Assembly (NCBI GenBank): GCA_018340375.1
Contig: JAFFJZ010000048.1
Span: 1,674,001-1,738,000 of the forward strand
Direction: 5' to 3'
DNA: 64,000 bases
DNA from: Gonatopus flavifemur
Lineage: Eukaryota > Arthropoda > Insecta > Hymenoptera > Dryinidae
Shown: in pieces, positions 1-12,811 of the stretch
How the letters are laid out: each line of letters begins with the position of its first letter
Numbering within the stretch: position 1 is the stretch's first letter
Translations under genes and position numbers: made by a program
The notes under the pieces: generated by a model
Seen by the model: the letters and a program-made list of their open reading frames with translations, nothing else
Told to the model about the DNA's origin: nothing
Databases searched by the model: none

Positions 1-610
1 ACCATTGTGATTGACCAAATTTCGAAAATTCATCGGAGTTTCTTCAAACTCTGTACCCATTGGGTTTTGGGGTCGCTGATTACGTATCTGAAGTCACAAG
101 TTCAAGATTCATAACGGCGGATCTAACATGGTAGACGTGAATTTCAAAATCACTCGCATCCACTCGGAGGTTTTGGGGTTTACTAAATTCGAATCCAAAG
201 TGAAAAATCCAAAATTCAAATTGATGGTTCAAATACCAAAAGGGTAGTCGACGAAACTCAAAAACTCACCTACTTTTGCTTGGAAGTATTCATCTGGTGA
301 CTTTCACGGTTATTGACTCTACTTCCGAAGTGGAAAGTAGACCACTTATTGTCCGCCATTTTGAATTTGTCAATTCTATCAACGGATTCGTAATCAGCGA
401 CCATCAAAACCCCCGAATAACAAGTTTCAAGCAAATCCAGTGAGCTCTCAACTTTTCGTCAGCCGTATTGGATCCGCCATCTTGAATTTGACAATTTCGT
501 CAACGGATTCGTAATTAGCGACCCATAAAACCCCCCGGATAACGAGTTTCAAGCGAATCCGAGTGATTTTTAAATTCGTGTCCGCCATGTTGGATGCGCC
601 ATTTTGGATT
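1..610. repeat. Inverted array of 121-bp repeats
   Basis: Copies of a unit holding a 'gcgacc' core and a 'tccgccat..ttg' core recur. Two well-preserved copies on the right are 121 bp apart (near 386 and 507). Units in about 1-290 run in the + sense and units in about 330-610 run in the - sense, so the two halves face each other. The same unit with the same spacing reappears at 50011-50500. It is probably the body of a foldback-type or Helitron-like element in a Mi-2 intron. No coding capacity is seen. Confidence 0.65.
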
Positions 611-1510
611 CTGAACCGAGTCAAAATAATATTGAACTATCTTCATGGTACCTGTTCGGCAGGAGAAGCTGCCGCACGTACAACTTTACCTCTGATTGTG
701 GTATACTCTTCCCCTTTGCGACGTGAGTCACGACGCTTTTTGTTCTTTCCGCTCATACTCCACTGTTTTATGAGTTTCGCTTATGAATAAAACGCCGAAA
801 TGCTCAAAATAACTTGGGCAATAACACCTCGTTTGCAATTTTTAGAATCAATTTGTAGCGAAACAGATATACATATTGAAAGTCGTCAACACTTATACCA
901 CTCAGAACATTCCGATCAACAGGGTAGGTGAATTTCACAATATTCAACAAAAAGCGATCGCCAAGTTGTTGACTGAACCCTCAAGTATGCATCACTTTTG
1001 ATAGATGGCATTCTCAAACAAAGGGTTTCGTGCAAACCTACCCGAAACGATGAAAAACATCGTTTTTCCATAACACTTCGTATGGGGTTAGGGCCTTTTG
1101 AATTCTCAGCACCACTCGGGTTAGGGCCTTAGAAATTTTGACTCTCGATTACAAGAAAACTACGTCGAAATTGAAAGTTTTGATAACACCTCGATATAAA
1201 GGCTTAGAATGACAATCCGAAAATGAATTGAAACCAATTTCGAATTTTGTGTGGGTTAGGCCCTTTTGAACTCTCAGCCTTCAAATGTGAACGATTAATC
1301 AGGAAAAGAAAAATGGTAAGACATGGCAATACTGCAACCCTCGAGCAGCGAATTTTACACGAATACAGTTGATCTGAAACTTTTCAACTGTGATATTTTT
1401 GCTAGTTTAAATTTGTCGATTGTGACAACGATTCTACACTGAAAAATTCATATACTAGAATTGAGGGGCCTGAAGCGTCCCAGAACTGTAAATGTGTAGG
1501 TACATTGAGT
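611..1510. other. Mi-2 intron sequence with degenerate short repeats
   Basis: No exon is recognisable. Three copies of 'gggttaggccctt'-like sequence followed by 'gaactctcagc' occur near 1086, 1119 and 1252, suggesting a decayed repeat. The rest is AT-rich and featureless to me. Confidence 0.4.
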
Positions 1511-1704
1511 AAAAACGTCCGTGTCGATTCTAACGGAAAGATTTTTAGGATTTTGTTATAGGTTGTAATATTATGATCCTTTTGATGTATAATCGAAGCA
1601 TTGAAACTCGTTATCTAGTCAATTAATAAAGGATATTAGTATTTCATAAATAATGACTGAATATAAAAAATCTTTCCGTTGGAATCGACACGGACTTTTC
1701 TTAT
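1511..1704. mobile_element. MITE with about 35-bp inverted ends
   Basis: The left end ('aaaaacgtccgtgtcgattc') is repeated in reverse complement at the right end, continuing into 'taacggaaagatttt'. The roughly 195-bp unit has an AT-rich centre and no coding capacity. It lies inside the presumed Mi-2 intron. Confidence 0.75.
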
Positions 1705-2154
1705 TTACCGTACACATACAGCATATACGTACAATCTAAGCGAGGAAAACTTTGCACCAAACTTTTATGCAAAATATAAAATATGAAAACCAAAATTTTT
1801 ACTGTCACATTGAAGTGCATAATTGGCACAATCATGATATTTGGTTGAACCCATTCAACTCTATACGAGGGGTGTCGTAGCAAAATCAACGATCTCTCCA
1901 TTCCTAAAACCTCTTCAGTATCCTTTCCTTCTGAGCATTAAGTTGTCCATCAAGAGTTCATTTTGAATCCAAAGGATTCATAATGAATTCATGCTTACTG
2001 TCATAAGAGGAGCTCTTTGTAGACTTTTGTGATGTCTGAGACATTAACCCAAAAGAAATACATATGTAGAAACAGCGTCAAGTATGAAAAAGCTCAAGAA
2101 ATTACAACCCTTGCCATTAACAAATCTGGAGTGTAGAAGAATTGAGAATATTAA

Positions 2155-3206
<1,052 letters not shown>

Positions 3207-4510
3207 CTTGAACAAGATCGCCTGATAAAGGAAAACGACGGAACGTCAAGTGATTATTCGCGAATGACACAGACGAGTAAAATTTGTGTCATCATTTTAT
3301 TTTTCGTAAATCACACGATTTTTAGATCAATTTAATTAGGAAAATGCTAAGGTTCAGAAGTCATGTGCGAAACGGAAGAAACGAAAAGATGAATAATAAT
3401 AATAATAAAAACAAATGTAATAATTTACAACTAAATTACCATCATGCCTGTATTTATTACTTGTACATTTGGCATCCTAATAATCGAAAAGTCACTTTTT
3501 GTATTTGTACACATTTAAACGCGCAATTACACACGGAAAAACAAACAGAATGAATATTGAAAACAGAACGAGAATTATTTTCTGTTCGAAAGGAATACGA
3601 GAAAATGATTCTTTTTTTCGAGTAGTTTCTTTTTTGAGGATCGGTTTTTGCATATAGGCGGTAAGAAGTACCTTTTACTTAAATTTATTTAAGATTTAGT
3701 TAAGTTTTATGTGAATTCGACGCATCTTAATTTGATTTCAATTAGCTATTTCTATAATTTATTTTCCAAACTTATATCGATACAATAGTTTCTGTGGACC
3801 CCTTCATTACCATTTAGAAACGCTGTCGAGATGATGAATATTTGATAAAACAATTCAACGAGTTACATACGAGAGGTTTAATTTTGTCAAGCATTCTATT
3901 CTTCGAGTATGCGAAGTGATTAGAAATTTAAGTACAGACATGAGAATTTAAGTTGAGACTGAAATTAAATATTTTGTTTTTCTTTGAAAATAGAAGATTT
4001 CATGTGCGATTGGTATTGTAACGTACGAATATTTTATGAAACAATTTTTCGAGGGTTCTCTTTTTCACAATATCATTCAAAATTAATTCAATTTTTTGAA
4101 AATTTTATTAGGTGTTTTCTCTTTTCCAAGCCCGATTTAAATGTACGAGATGAATTTTTGAATATTTATTTCAAGTTGCAAGAAAGTTGTTAGCGAAATG
4201 AATGATTTTCCCACCCCATGGATCGCATCGCTGAATACGTTTTTATTTGTTTTTTTTTTTACAAGGAAATTATTGATTTTCAACTTTCGTACATTTATCT
4301 CCTATTATTGGATTCATGTCATAATGAATATGGCATTTGACACTTTTTTTAAGAATAGCGTAAGGAATAATGTAAGAATTTTGAAATGAAGCAACAAAAC
4401 AAGCTACCCAGTCAATGAGACAAGATGCAAGATAATTACAATAAGCAAAATTGTTGTATGTATTGATTTTCTTGATGGAATAAATGAAGGATAAAAAATA
4501 AGTACGAGAA

Positions 4511-6291
4511 ATTTGGTTTTCTGTATTTTCTTTTTTCAATTACAAATCATATATAAATTCATTCAAGCTTGTACAATGTGTTGAGTAATTTTATTAGAGC
4601 GTATTAAATTGGGATAATCCTGAAGAAGATGATAATCCAATTCTTCATTTCAAGTGAAGAAGCACCCAATGGAGATTACTTGACATTAGTAGTCTTGTTC
4701 TAAAATGCAGTAATTGACATATCACTTATATCGTTCTCAATGTACACTAGAATATTATTTAATGCTAAGGGCATTCAAGAAGCAAAAGAAGCGAGTCAAA
4801 TTTTTCATAAACTTTTTTCATAAATTATGAAATAGTTTAACGGAAATTCTCAGTAGATAATAATAAAATCCAAAACTAGGATTACACTCTGAAAATAAGT
4901 TTCAGGTTTTTATTGATTTTCTTACGAGTACAAGGCTGGAAACTCACGCGAGTGTTTTATTAATATTATTTATTAACTTTCAAACGGACAATAAATGTCC
5001 AATAATACACATATTTAATAACAATATGGCATCAATGCCTGTAAACATATGAAATCAGTATCCGAAAACAATGCCTGCACAGAATAAAATCAAGCCGATG
5101 ATGCTTTCCAAATTACAAGGTCTTACCGATTGAAACAACTGAAAATTTAATCATAAGATTTGAGAATGTGAACTATACAATGTTTTAAGAACGGAGCAAT
5201 CTCAGATTCATTTTTCATGTATTGCGGTAACAAATTTTTGACGCTATATCAACATTGATTGAAGTAAGAGATCTCACAGCTCGTCTTTTTTTCAACCAGT
5301 GCTGACGTGGTGTCAAAACGCTCGCATGAGAAAAATTCTTTTCAATTTCACACAGAGAGAAGGCAAAACGTCAAGCTATCAAGCACGACTGGCTCATGTT
5401 ATGAAAACAAAAGAAGTCCCAAGAATTTTAATTGGAGTTGCATGGCCCTGGCTTGTACATTAAGAATTGCTACATAGTTTGCGAACAATTGAGCAATAAT
5501 CACAAATTTTAAATATGCAGCAATAAAATGCACTGTCAAGATTACACTCTGCATATAAATTCAAAGCCCTAAACATAAGGAATCAAATTATGAAAATTAA
5601 CATTTGTAGGTTAATTCGTTAATAATCGTTTGCATGATTTTAATGAATCATTTGCAGTTCCAATTGTATATTCAAAATTCAATTTTAATCATGTAATTTA
5701 CTACTGCAGGTTTAAAAGGGTCTAGGAAGTTGAGCATGTAGAAATCATCCCTCCACGTATCCAGTTCAAATTCTCTCCATAGATAACCATGGGTATAACA
5801 TACAATTATCCCAAAGGATAACATCGAAATCCACATCGCAAGGGTATTATAGGGAGGGAAAGTTGAATAAAAAAAAATTAATTTTCTTCTAAATGGATGA
5901 TGCGATTCTGATCAAGTAATTTATGAACAAAGTTGGTGCAAATTTGACCTGCTCCTCCTGATGTTTCAGTGCCCATAAGGTTATTGAGTATTGGGAGGCG
6001 TACACAATATTTCATCACAACAAAGTTCAGAACTACTGTGATTGTTGGAAATTCTAATGAGGAATTTGAAGACATTCAAATGACACCATTATTGATCAGA
6101 ACAGTTGATGTAGAATTCAATACAATTCTTCCAATACTCAAGTCCCTCTAAATGTAGAAAGAAAATTTCAACAAGAATGGCATGGAACCTTCCCACCATG
6201 AAAGTTATACTTCAGCTCCACAAATTCAAATATATTTCATTCCAATTCGTAATACTAACTAAGTATATGCTCATCCCTTACCTCAAGGGTA
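4511..6291. other. Intergenic; contains a decayed MITE near 5442-5705
   Basis: This lies between the convergent Mi-2 and prefoldin genes. The segment from about 5442 ('gcatggccct') through 'gctacatag..gagcaat' to about 5705 resembles the GGCCATGGAG family seen intact at 14818, 25503 and 41276. Nothing else is recognised. Confidence 0.4.
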
Positions 6292-6716
6292 CACTGTGAA
6301 AAACGAAATGAACTTTACAAACTTTGATTGTATTATTACACAGGTAAATTTTTGTAATATTCCTATGCTAAGCGTAGCAGAACTGCATTTTCAAAACAGT
6401 AAAATTGTGTTTTGTGGTGAAAACTTGTACAACATTTGTACATAAGCCTTTACAAATTGTATTTATCCCACGCTTAGCATAGAAATTTTACATGGCAGTT
6501 GTAAAACTGTCACGTGCAACGTAGGTAATAAAGTTACCTATGCTGAACATGAGTACAATCACAAATCTTAATGCAACGGTCCAACCACAGATAGCTATAG
6601 TACAACTCTGAATGTAGGGAATTCACCATTTTTTTTACCAATGTCCTACACTGAACGTAGGTAATTTTATTACCTACGCTGAATGTAGGAGAAGTACAAT
6701 TCTATTTTTTACAGTG
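6292..6716. mobile_element. MITE, CACTGTAAAAA ends, TA target site
   Basis: It begins CACTGTGAAAAACG and ends TTTTTTACAGTG, with TA on both sides (6290-6291 and 6717-6718). The interior has several nested palindromes around 'cctatgctaagcgtag' and 'ggtaatttTATTACC'. TA flanks and CACTG/CAGTG ends fit a Tc1/mariner-mobilised MITE. It is immediately downstream of the prefoldin gene. Confidence 0.85.
6666..6671 (-). terminator. Candidate poly(A) signal of prefoldin, within a MITE
   Basis: TTTATT on + reads AATAAA on -, about 140 nt past the prefoldin stop. I see no canonical hexamer between the stop and this site, so the MITE may provide the transcript end. Confidence 0.4.
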
Positions 6717-6809
6717 TATTGCATATTCAAGCAATTGTTGTTAGAATTTTCTTTCAGTATAGATCAATAAACTTGAACAAGACCTTTTTCGATTCAAATT
6801 AGATCATTT

Positions 6810-7190
6810 TCACCCAGATGTATCCTTGTTTTGCCTTTGTTGAACCATTTCTCGGAGGTTATTTTCACTTTCTTTAAGCTCTAATTGAAAATATTCTTTT
6901 TTACTTTCCAAATGTCGGACTTTGTCTTCAGCGTCTTTCATCCTCTTTTCTAAACTTTCTTTGATACTTTGAACATCTTCTAAGAGAAACATTCGTCCTA
7001 CAGATTGATAAGTTTTGGTATTATCCGGAAGAGCGGTTACTTCTTTGATGGTTAATTCAGCGTGCTGTTTTGTGCGTTTTAAGGATTCGATTTGGACATC
7101 TGCTAATTTCAATTTTTGTGCGGTGTCCACTGTTTTTTCATGCAACTCAGCGAAAGCTTTTCTTAATTCTTCGTCCGGAGCTCTAGCCAT
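6810..7190 (-). CDS. Pfdn1: Prefoldin subunit 1
   Basis: This encodes 126 residues, close to the usual length (human 122). Prefoldin 1 is a beta-type subunit of the cytosolic hexameric prefoldin chaperone, which hands nascent actin and tubulin to the CCT chaperonin. The protein is almost wholly helical with the expected two coiled-coil arms: about residues 8-45 (ELRKAF.ELHEKTVDTAQKL) and 75-120 (ESLEKRMKDAEDKVRHLESK). They flank the short beta-hairpin region with the diagnostic VGRMFLLED at about 65-73. The start is ATG 7190-7188 and the stop TGA 6812-6810. It is complete in one exon with no frame damage. Its 3' end faces that of Mi-2. Absence of introns could be ancestral loss or a retrocopy; the intact frame favours a working gene. 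Confidence 0.93.
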   Translation of the reverse strand: MARAPDEELRKAFAELHEKTVDTAQKLKLADVQIESLKRTKQHAELTIKEVTALPDNTKTYQSVGRMFLLEDVQSIKESLEKRMKDAEDKVRHLESKKEYFQLELKESENNLREMVQQRQNKDTSG

Positions 7191-7326
7191 TTTTGTAAGA
7201 AATCTTCTTTTTTGGAAAATTGATAAAATTTATAAACTCTAGTTATAAATAACTACTGGCTGTATTTTCAACAGAGTTGCCAGTTTGGAGGGATTTCCAA
7301 GGAAATGGACCTTTTCATTTTCAAGT

Positions 7327-7550
7327 GGTAAATACCCGTTGGACCGAAAGCCCGTTAGGCCGAAACACCGCTGGACCGAAATTTATTTGACCGAATTACA
7401 ATAATCCGAAAAAGTCTTGGTGACATTTTGTCTTATTCGCACACGACTAGTAACGTATAGTGAGATTTCGGATTATTGTCATTCGGTAAAATAAATTTCG
7501 GTCCAACGGTCTTTCGACCTAACGGGCTTTCGGTCCAAAGGGTGTTCACC
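7327..7550. mobile_element. Foldback MITE, GTTGGACCGAAA ends
   Basis: The left arm 'cccgttggaccgaaagcccg' is mirrored by 'cgggctttcggtccaaaggg' on the right, with a second inner pair around 'ataatccgaaa'. The inner 'cttattcgcacacgactag' recurs in reverse at 54787-54993, so both are one family. A fragment of an end is also at about 12965-13002. It sits about 135 bp upstream of the prefoldin ATG. Confidence 0.75.
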
Positions 7551-7757
7551 CATGGAAGTAGACCCATAGCGATTTTATTTTTCAATAACAAAAAAATTAC
7601 GCATTTCCTTTGAAAACTTTCCAATACGTATTTAAGAGGATACGAGCATTTACCATCTGAGCACGTTGGTTAGAAAAAAATAAACTTATACAATAGAAAA
7701 AGAGGTCCGAAGTGAACGCTCGTATCCACTTATGGGAGTGCTCTGGTCGGCTTTTTT

Positions 7758-8120
7758 TACCAAAAAACTACTAGATCGTTTTAACCATTTTACGTCAAAA
7801 ATATTCAATCAATTGCATTAAACTTTGGATCAAATGATTCAGAATCGATCAAACAATCCGGGTCTGATCTGATCTGTTTGTTGTTTAACTAACTCGTCAT
7901 AAATAATTAGAACAAAATTTCGTTATCAGCCAATAAGAAACCTCTATCCAGTTTTTTTGATATTATAACAAATGTGATCCATGTACAATTGTTTTGAGAC
8001 CACAGCCGGCATATCTGATTTATTCTGGATTTTTTATTTCAAAGTCGATGTCATTAATCGAATATTAATGACGTGAAATGGTTGAAACGATCTAGTAGTT
8101 TTCTAGTGAAAAAATCGATC
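7758..8120. mobile_element. Foldback element, about 45-bp arms
   Basis: 'aaactactagatcgttttaa' at about 7765 returns as reverse complement near 8090 ('gaaacgatctagtagttt'), and the arms extend through 'ccattttacgtca'. The centre is non-coding. Confidence 0.65.
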
Positions 8121-8261
8121 AGGGGACACCCTTAATCAAAATTCAATTATGTATCGATACTGAATAGATATGATTCTTCATTATCATGAATAGAAAAAGT
8201 AAAAAATGAGAGAAGGGGTCGATGGGTCTGTTTCACGTGATCCAGTGATCCACTTACTAGC

Positions 8262-8604
8262 AATGGAACCCCTGCCCAGACCCCTCCGACTCATGCATTC
8301 TCCCCTAGAAATCCTGTTCACGTATTGACCAAGAAATCCAGATGGCGATTTCATCTAGTGGACCGAATCATAACCTCAAAATATCAACGTTGTGAAGTTT
8401 GGTTCCTTGTAGGTTAAAAATTTATAAATGCATTAGTATGATCTGTAATTATTGGTCATTTTCTCACTATTCATCTTGAATTTTCGCGATAAATGATTCA
8501 TTCTACAGAATCGATAGCCCCACTGACACGCGGAGCCCTCTACAACTTTCTGATCAGTATATGAACAAAAGTTCTAGACAGTCGGAGGGGTCTGCCCCTG
8601 CCGT
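8262..8604. repeat. Weak inverted repeat
   Basis: 'cccctgcccagacccctccg' near 8269 pairs with 'cggaggggtctgcccctg' near 8583. The arms are about 30 bp with mismatches. It may be a decayed element. Confidence 0.4.
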
Positions 8605-8629
8605 GAGTGCTCTCATCTTCTCTCTGTTA

Positions 8630-8960
8630 GGATCATATGCCCGAATTTTAAAAACCCGAAATGCTCTATACACCCGAATGTCCGTAAACCCGAAGTTGCA
8701 TAACCCCGAATAAAAAATTATAAATTTTAGTAGAAATAAATTATTAGATACTGTTATATGCATTAAAGCATCAATAAACCATCAACAGAAGCATATTTCA
8801 CTTTCAAACTGCGTAAAAGTATCTGATCATCGATTTATACTAAAATTCATAGTTTTTTATTCAGGGTTATGCAACTTCGGGATTACGACATTCGGGCATA
8901 TAGCTTTTCGGGCTCCTGATATTCGGACATATGATTTTAGGGCTTACGATCAGGGTTGGG
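8630..8960. mobile_element. Foldback element with repeated 'cccgaa' motif
   Basis: Both arms carry spaced cccgaa / ttcggg motifs ('gcccgaattttaaaaacccg' left, 'ttcggg' repeats right), including the matched pair 'gttgcataaccccgaa' and 'ttcagggttatgcaac'. About 330 bp, non-coding. Confidence 0.6.
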
Positions 8961-8988
8961 AATTTGACATGTCGAGTGAGGTTTCTGA

Positions 8989-9122
8989 AGCTGTAATTTC
9001 ATACAAGCGACGAGCAACGAGCGATACCTTAGATAAAGGGAGAGATCTCACATTACCTCACTTTTTAGCTAATGTATCGCTAAAAGCTAAACCTTGTTTA
9101 GCTTTGCATGAAATTACAACTT
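8989..9122. mobile_element. AGCTGTAATTTCATG-type hairpin MITE, copy 1
   Basis: A 134-bp hairpin starting 'agctgtaatttcat' and ending 'atgaaattacaac', with a repeated 'cgctcgtcgc'-like stem on one side. A reverse-oriented sibling with the same core lies at 10543-10676. Confidence 0.75.
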
Positions 9123-9130
9123 GACGTATA

Positions 9131-10247
9131 AAGCTGCCAATTCATGGGGCGTCGAGCATCGAGCGTCCAATTATTTCTCCAAATTTTTTCGACGTTCCAG
9201 CGTTGAAATTTATGAAGTTGGTTTCTTCCAACTTTCATCATTTCCAACGTTAAAATTGATTTCCATAAATACCGAGTTTTAGTCCTGGTCCTGGTTAAAT
9301 TAATTCCTTTTTAGTAGTAATTTACTTTATTGCTTAATAACAGCAATGCACCAAATGGGCATATAAATTAATTCCTTTCTGGCATATGAGGTTGTGTGTC
9401 AATGTTGGAATTGGAATTTCCTATTTTGATGCTCGATGCTTGATGCTCCATGAAAAACAGGGCCCTTCAACTCTATAGGATGACCCCAAACCACATTTTA
9501 ATTGCGGACAAGCATGGAGAATAGAGAAAAGGAGTACGATCGGGGTTGATTCTCCAACAGAAAGTGGTCGAAAATTGGGCTCTAGGTAGTTTCAATTTTT
9601 TCACATTTGATGGCGCTCGCCACAGTAAGAACCGGAGACTATATAGTTGGTTAAACACTTCGTTTCCATGGTTACTCAGCAGTACATACTGGTAAACACG
9701 TACGACAGCGCCAATTGCGAGGCCTATCTAGGCTACGTTTTCGGGGGCACTTCAAAAGTACTGCGATCGTACTCCTTTCCTCTATTCTTCACGCGGACAA
9801 GTATTCCATCAAGGTGGCGCTTTGATCGTATTTAATCGAGGTAACCTCAAAATTATGCTGACCAATTTTGATTTCGAAATATCAATAATATTTCAACAAT
9901 AAAGTGTGAACAACAATTCTAAAAACAAATTATATGTTTTAATATATAATATGGTTTTAGAATTTTGTCATGTTCACATTTCATTTTTGAAATATTATTG
10001 ATGTTTCAAAATCAGAATAATTTTGAGGTTACCTTGCTACACGAGGCCACCATATTGATTTTTAGTTCACATCAAAGTACTCTACTTAGAGGGCACAGAA
10101 ATCAGTGCAAATTTATTTTACTTTTATAACGTTGAGTTGTACCCCCCCTGATGAAAAGGTACCTGTGGCATTTCGCAATTCAGCGTCGAAAAAATCTGGG
10201 GAAATAATTGGACGCTCGATGCTCGACGCTCCATGAATTGGCAGCTT
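9131..10247. mobile_element. 1.1-kb element with about 63-bp inverted ends
   Basis: The left arm 9131-9193 ('aagctgccaattcatggggc', on through 'gtcgagcatcgagcgtcc') matches the reverse complement of 10185-10247. It has no transposase. It encloses another inverted pair at about 9504-9800 (built on 'ggagtacgatcg') and the foldback 9840-10034. It is flanked within ten bases by two hairpin MITEs whose stems share its 'gtcgagcatcgagcgtc' block. Confidence 0.75.
9840..10034. mobile_element. Foldback MITE, GGTAACCTCAAAATT ends
   Basis: 'ggtaacctcaaaatta' is mirrored by 'aattttgaggttacc', with inner arms 'gaaatatcaataatatttc' and 'gaaatattattgatgtttc'. About 195 bp, nested in the 9131-10247 element. 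Confidence 0.75.
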
Positions 10248-10375
10248 AAAGCTGTAATTTCATGGGGCGTCGAGCATCGAGCGTCAACATTAGAAAGAAA
10301 GAGAGGTCACACAGTTCTTCTCTTTCCTTCTAATGTTGACGCTTGATGCTCGACGCCCCATGAAATTACATCTTA
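10248..10375. mobile_element. Hairpin MITE, copy A of a near-identical pair
   Basis: A stem of about 55 bp ('gctgtaatttcatggggcgt' and its complement) surrounds a short purine/pyrimidine loop. The copy at 12812-12942 has the same stem with the loop inverted. Confidence 0.8.
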
Positions 10376-10542
10376 ATACATAGCCTGTATAATACATATA
10401 TTATACGTATAAGAGGTAATTGTTGGTAACTTCTAGTGGATTTCTTGACCGAACAATCACATTTGGTTCCCAAGGGCGCCATTATGATGTATTAAACTTG
10501 TATAAAACCTTATCAGAAATGTGACTGTATTAAACATGTATA

Positions 10543-10676
10543 AAGTTGTAATTTCATGCAAAGCTAAACAAGGTTTAGCTTTTAGCGATACATTAGCTAA
10601 AAAGAGAGGTAATGTGAGACTTCTCCCTTTATCTAAGGTATCGCTCGTCGCTCGTCGCTTGTATGAAATTACAGCT
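10543..10676. mobile_element. AGCTGTAATTTCATG-type hairpin MITE, copy 2
   Basis: Reverse-complement sibling of 8989-9122. It shares the core 'gcgatacattagctaaaaag' and the terminal 'gtaatttcatgcaaagctaa' almost without change. Confidence 0.75.
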
Positions 10677-10702
10677 TAATACGTGTATAAAAGTAGGAAA
10701 TA

Positions 10703-10845
10703 TTAGCTTCGTTCGTTCTAACGTGTTCTAAGTTGCCCAAACCTACTCTAGATACTTTTGATACGTTCTTCTAGTTATCAAAATGAATTGATTGGTTTGG
10801 TGCAGGTTGGGGTAACTCCGAACACATTAGAACGAACGAAGCTAT
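10703..10845. mobile_element. Short foldback MITE
   Basis: Ends 'agcttcgttcgttctaacg' and 'ttagaacgaacgaagct', continuing into a second pair around 'gttgcccaaacct' and 'aggttggggtaact'. About 143 bp. Confidence 0.7.
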
Positions 10846-11195
10846 TATACTATGTATAATACTTCCCAACCCTGCTTACGATACTCTACCCTTCGGGCCA
10901 GGGTTGTTGGAGTAAAATACATGACGTATTATACACAGCTCTCAACACGTGAAAAACTATGTATTTTACGTTAAAAAATCGAGAGTAATTCACATACATA
11001 TTTTACACCCGCGAAATTCAAAATTCAAAAAATTGCATTTCTATATATTTTATAAAGTTGAACTAATAATTCATAAGTTTTCAGTTAATTGTCGGGAGAA
11101 AGAACAAGAATTATTATTTTGAATTCAAATCTGAATGAGAACATTGAGTTTTCAATCCATAACGTATAAACAGTGGGTTCAATTAATCCTTTTCT

Positions 11196-11352
11196 TTCTT
11201 TCCGATAGATCCTTGTTGTCATTTCATTCCTAATTTATTAGAAACATTTTGTAGTGCATGAATATGTTGAGAATATTTCTCACATATTTATCCACTTGAA
11301 AATATTCCTAATCAATTAACAATGAATTGGCATTGAGGATCTATCGGAAGGA
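11196..11352. repeat. Inverted repeat on 'ccgatagatcctt'
   Basis: 'ttccgatagatccttg' near 11200 pairs with 'gaggatctatcggaa' near 11336. It is probably the remains of a MITE. Weak support beyond these arms. Confidence 0.4.
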
Positions 11353-11360
11353 AGGGAAGA

Positions 11361-12073
11361 CAATTAGAGAGCCTCAGACTGGCGTCCCATGGACGGAAAA
11401 AGTGACGGAAAGCGAATTGCGGTACCAATACTTTTCAAGTATGCCTAGTTTTATCTGGTTTCATCCAGCAGTCACTAAAAGTTCTGAAAATCTATTGGTG
11501 CCGCAATTCGCTTTTCGTCACTTTTTCCGTTCATGGGACGCTAGCCTCAAGGGAGAGAGTGGACATCGAAGGTTTGCTGTGATTGGTCAAAGCCTTCAGA
11601 AGCCATATTGATGGAGTATTCCAATTACGATTATGATTATGAGGGTAGGGCACTACAATCCAGAACGTTCATTATTATTTTTTTAACGTTTATTATTATT
11701 TGATTAATATAAATCAAATAATTGGCCACTTTTATAATGAAAAATTATTTTTTAACGCATAGTAAGTGAGGACAATTAATTTCTTACGATTAAACTGGTC
11801 AATTATTTGATTTATATTAAAATATATATTTTTTTATTCGGGACCATGAACATTCTGTATAATGAGCATTCGGGATTTTGCCCATTCTGGATATTGGCAC
11901 TCGGGATTTTGCACTTTCTAGATAATGAACGTTCTGGATTGTAGTGCCCTACCGATTATGAGCCAAATATAATCATAATTATAATAGGAATACTTCATCA
12001 ATACGGCTTCTTAAGGCTTTGGCCAATCACAGCAAACCTCCAATGTCCACTCTCTCCCTTCAGGCTCTCTAAA
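11361..12073. mobile_element. Composite foldback, about 710 bp
   Basis: Outer arms 'gagagcctc' with 'ggagagagtggacatc' and 'attggtcaaagcc' return in reverse at about 11925-12073. A first nested palindrome (11369-11560) has arms around 'cggaaaaagtgacggaaagc'. A second lies around 'caattatttgatttatatta'. An open frame of 94 codons across 11327-11611 only reads through these arms and is not a gene. Confidence 0.65.
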
Positions 12074-12089
12074 GAAAACCCCTGATGAC

Positions 12090-12570
12090 ACACGAAGAAT
12101 TCTTTTTCAAGAATAAAAATAGTATTCTTCAAGAACTCTTTTCGAACTGATGAATCCGCAAAGAACTCTGAAGGAGTTCAATGTTTGGGACATTAACAAG
12201 TTCTTTGAGGGTACTAGAACAATATTTTCGATATTATCAAAGAACTCGTAATGTCCGAAAAATTGACCTTTTCCAGAGCTATTTATGAATTCATTGGTTC
12301 GAAAAGAGTTCTTGAAGAATTTTATTCTTTTTTTTTTTTAAAAGAATTCTCCATGTTATCCCAGATAGCACAAGAGTTCTCAAAGAGTTCTTTATGAATA
12401 AATTGTATTCTTTAAGACCTCTCTAAGAGTTCTTGTGCTATCTGAGATCTGGGACGTTTTTCTACAGTATTAGAATGTACCCATATAGCATAACAGGTTA
12501 GAAAGAGTTTGCGAAGAATTCATTATGAATTTTTGAGAATGCTTTTTAAACTCCCGTGCTGTGTGGGTAG
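12090..12570. mobile_element. MITE cluster with AAGAACTC repeats
   Basis: Many copies of aagaactc / gagttctt. A clear hairpin lies at 12359-12450 ('cccagatagcacaagagttc' and complement). The outer right edge is 'agcacggga'-like. The opening 'cccagata' resembles the element at 44062. Confidence 0.55.
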
Positions 12571-12811
12571 CCTACCAATAATTAAACATAAATAACAGGC
12601 GTTCAATCAATCGAAAAGTATTATCCATTTTCATAACCTGTAAGTCACATAACCTGAATAATTTAAAAATTGAATATTAAAGTTTATGTATTGCTGAGAA
12701 TGAGCAATAAAGTCAATTACTAACTAAAATTGAGTATTTTACGTTTTTTACATATAAGGTGTAATTTACATGATGTATTTTACATTTTTCTACACGTGAT
12801 GTAAAAAACCG

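Noticed and set aside
11327..11611. 94-codon frame on +
   Set aside because: It reads straight through the arms of a foldback element and has no domain or splice context.
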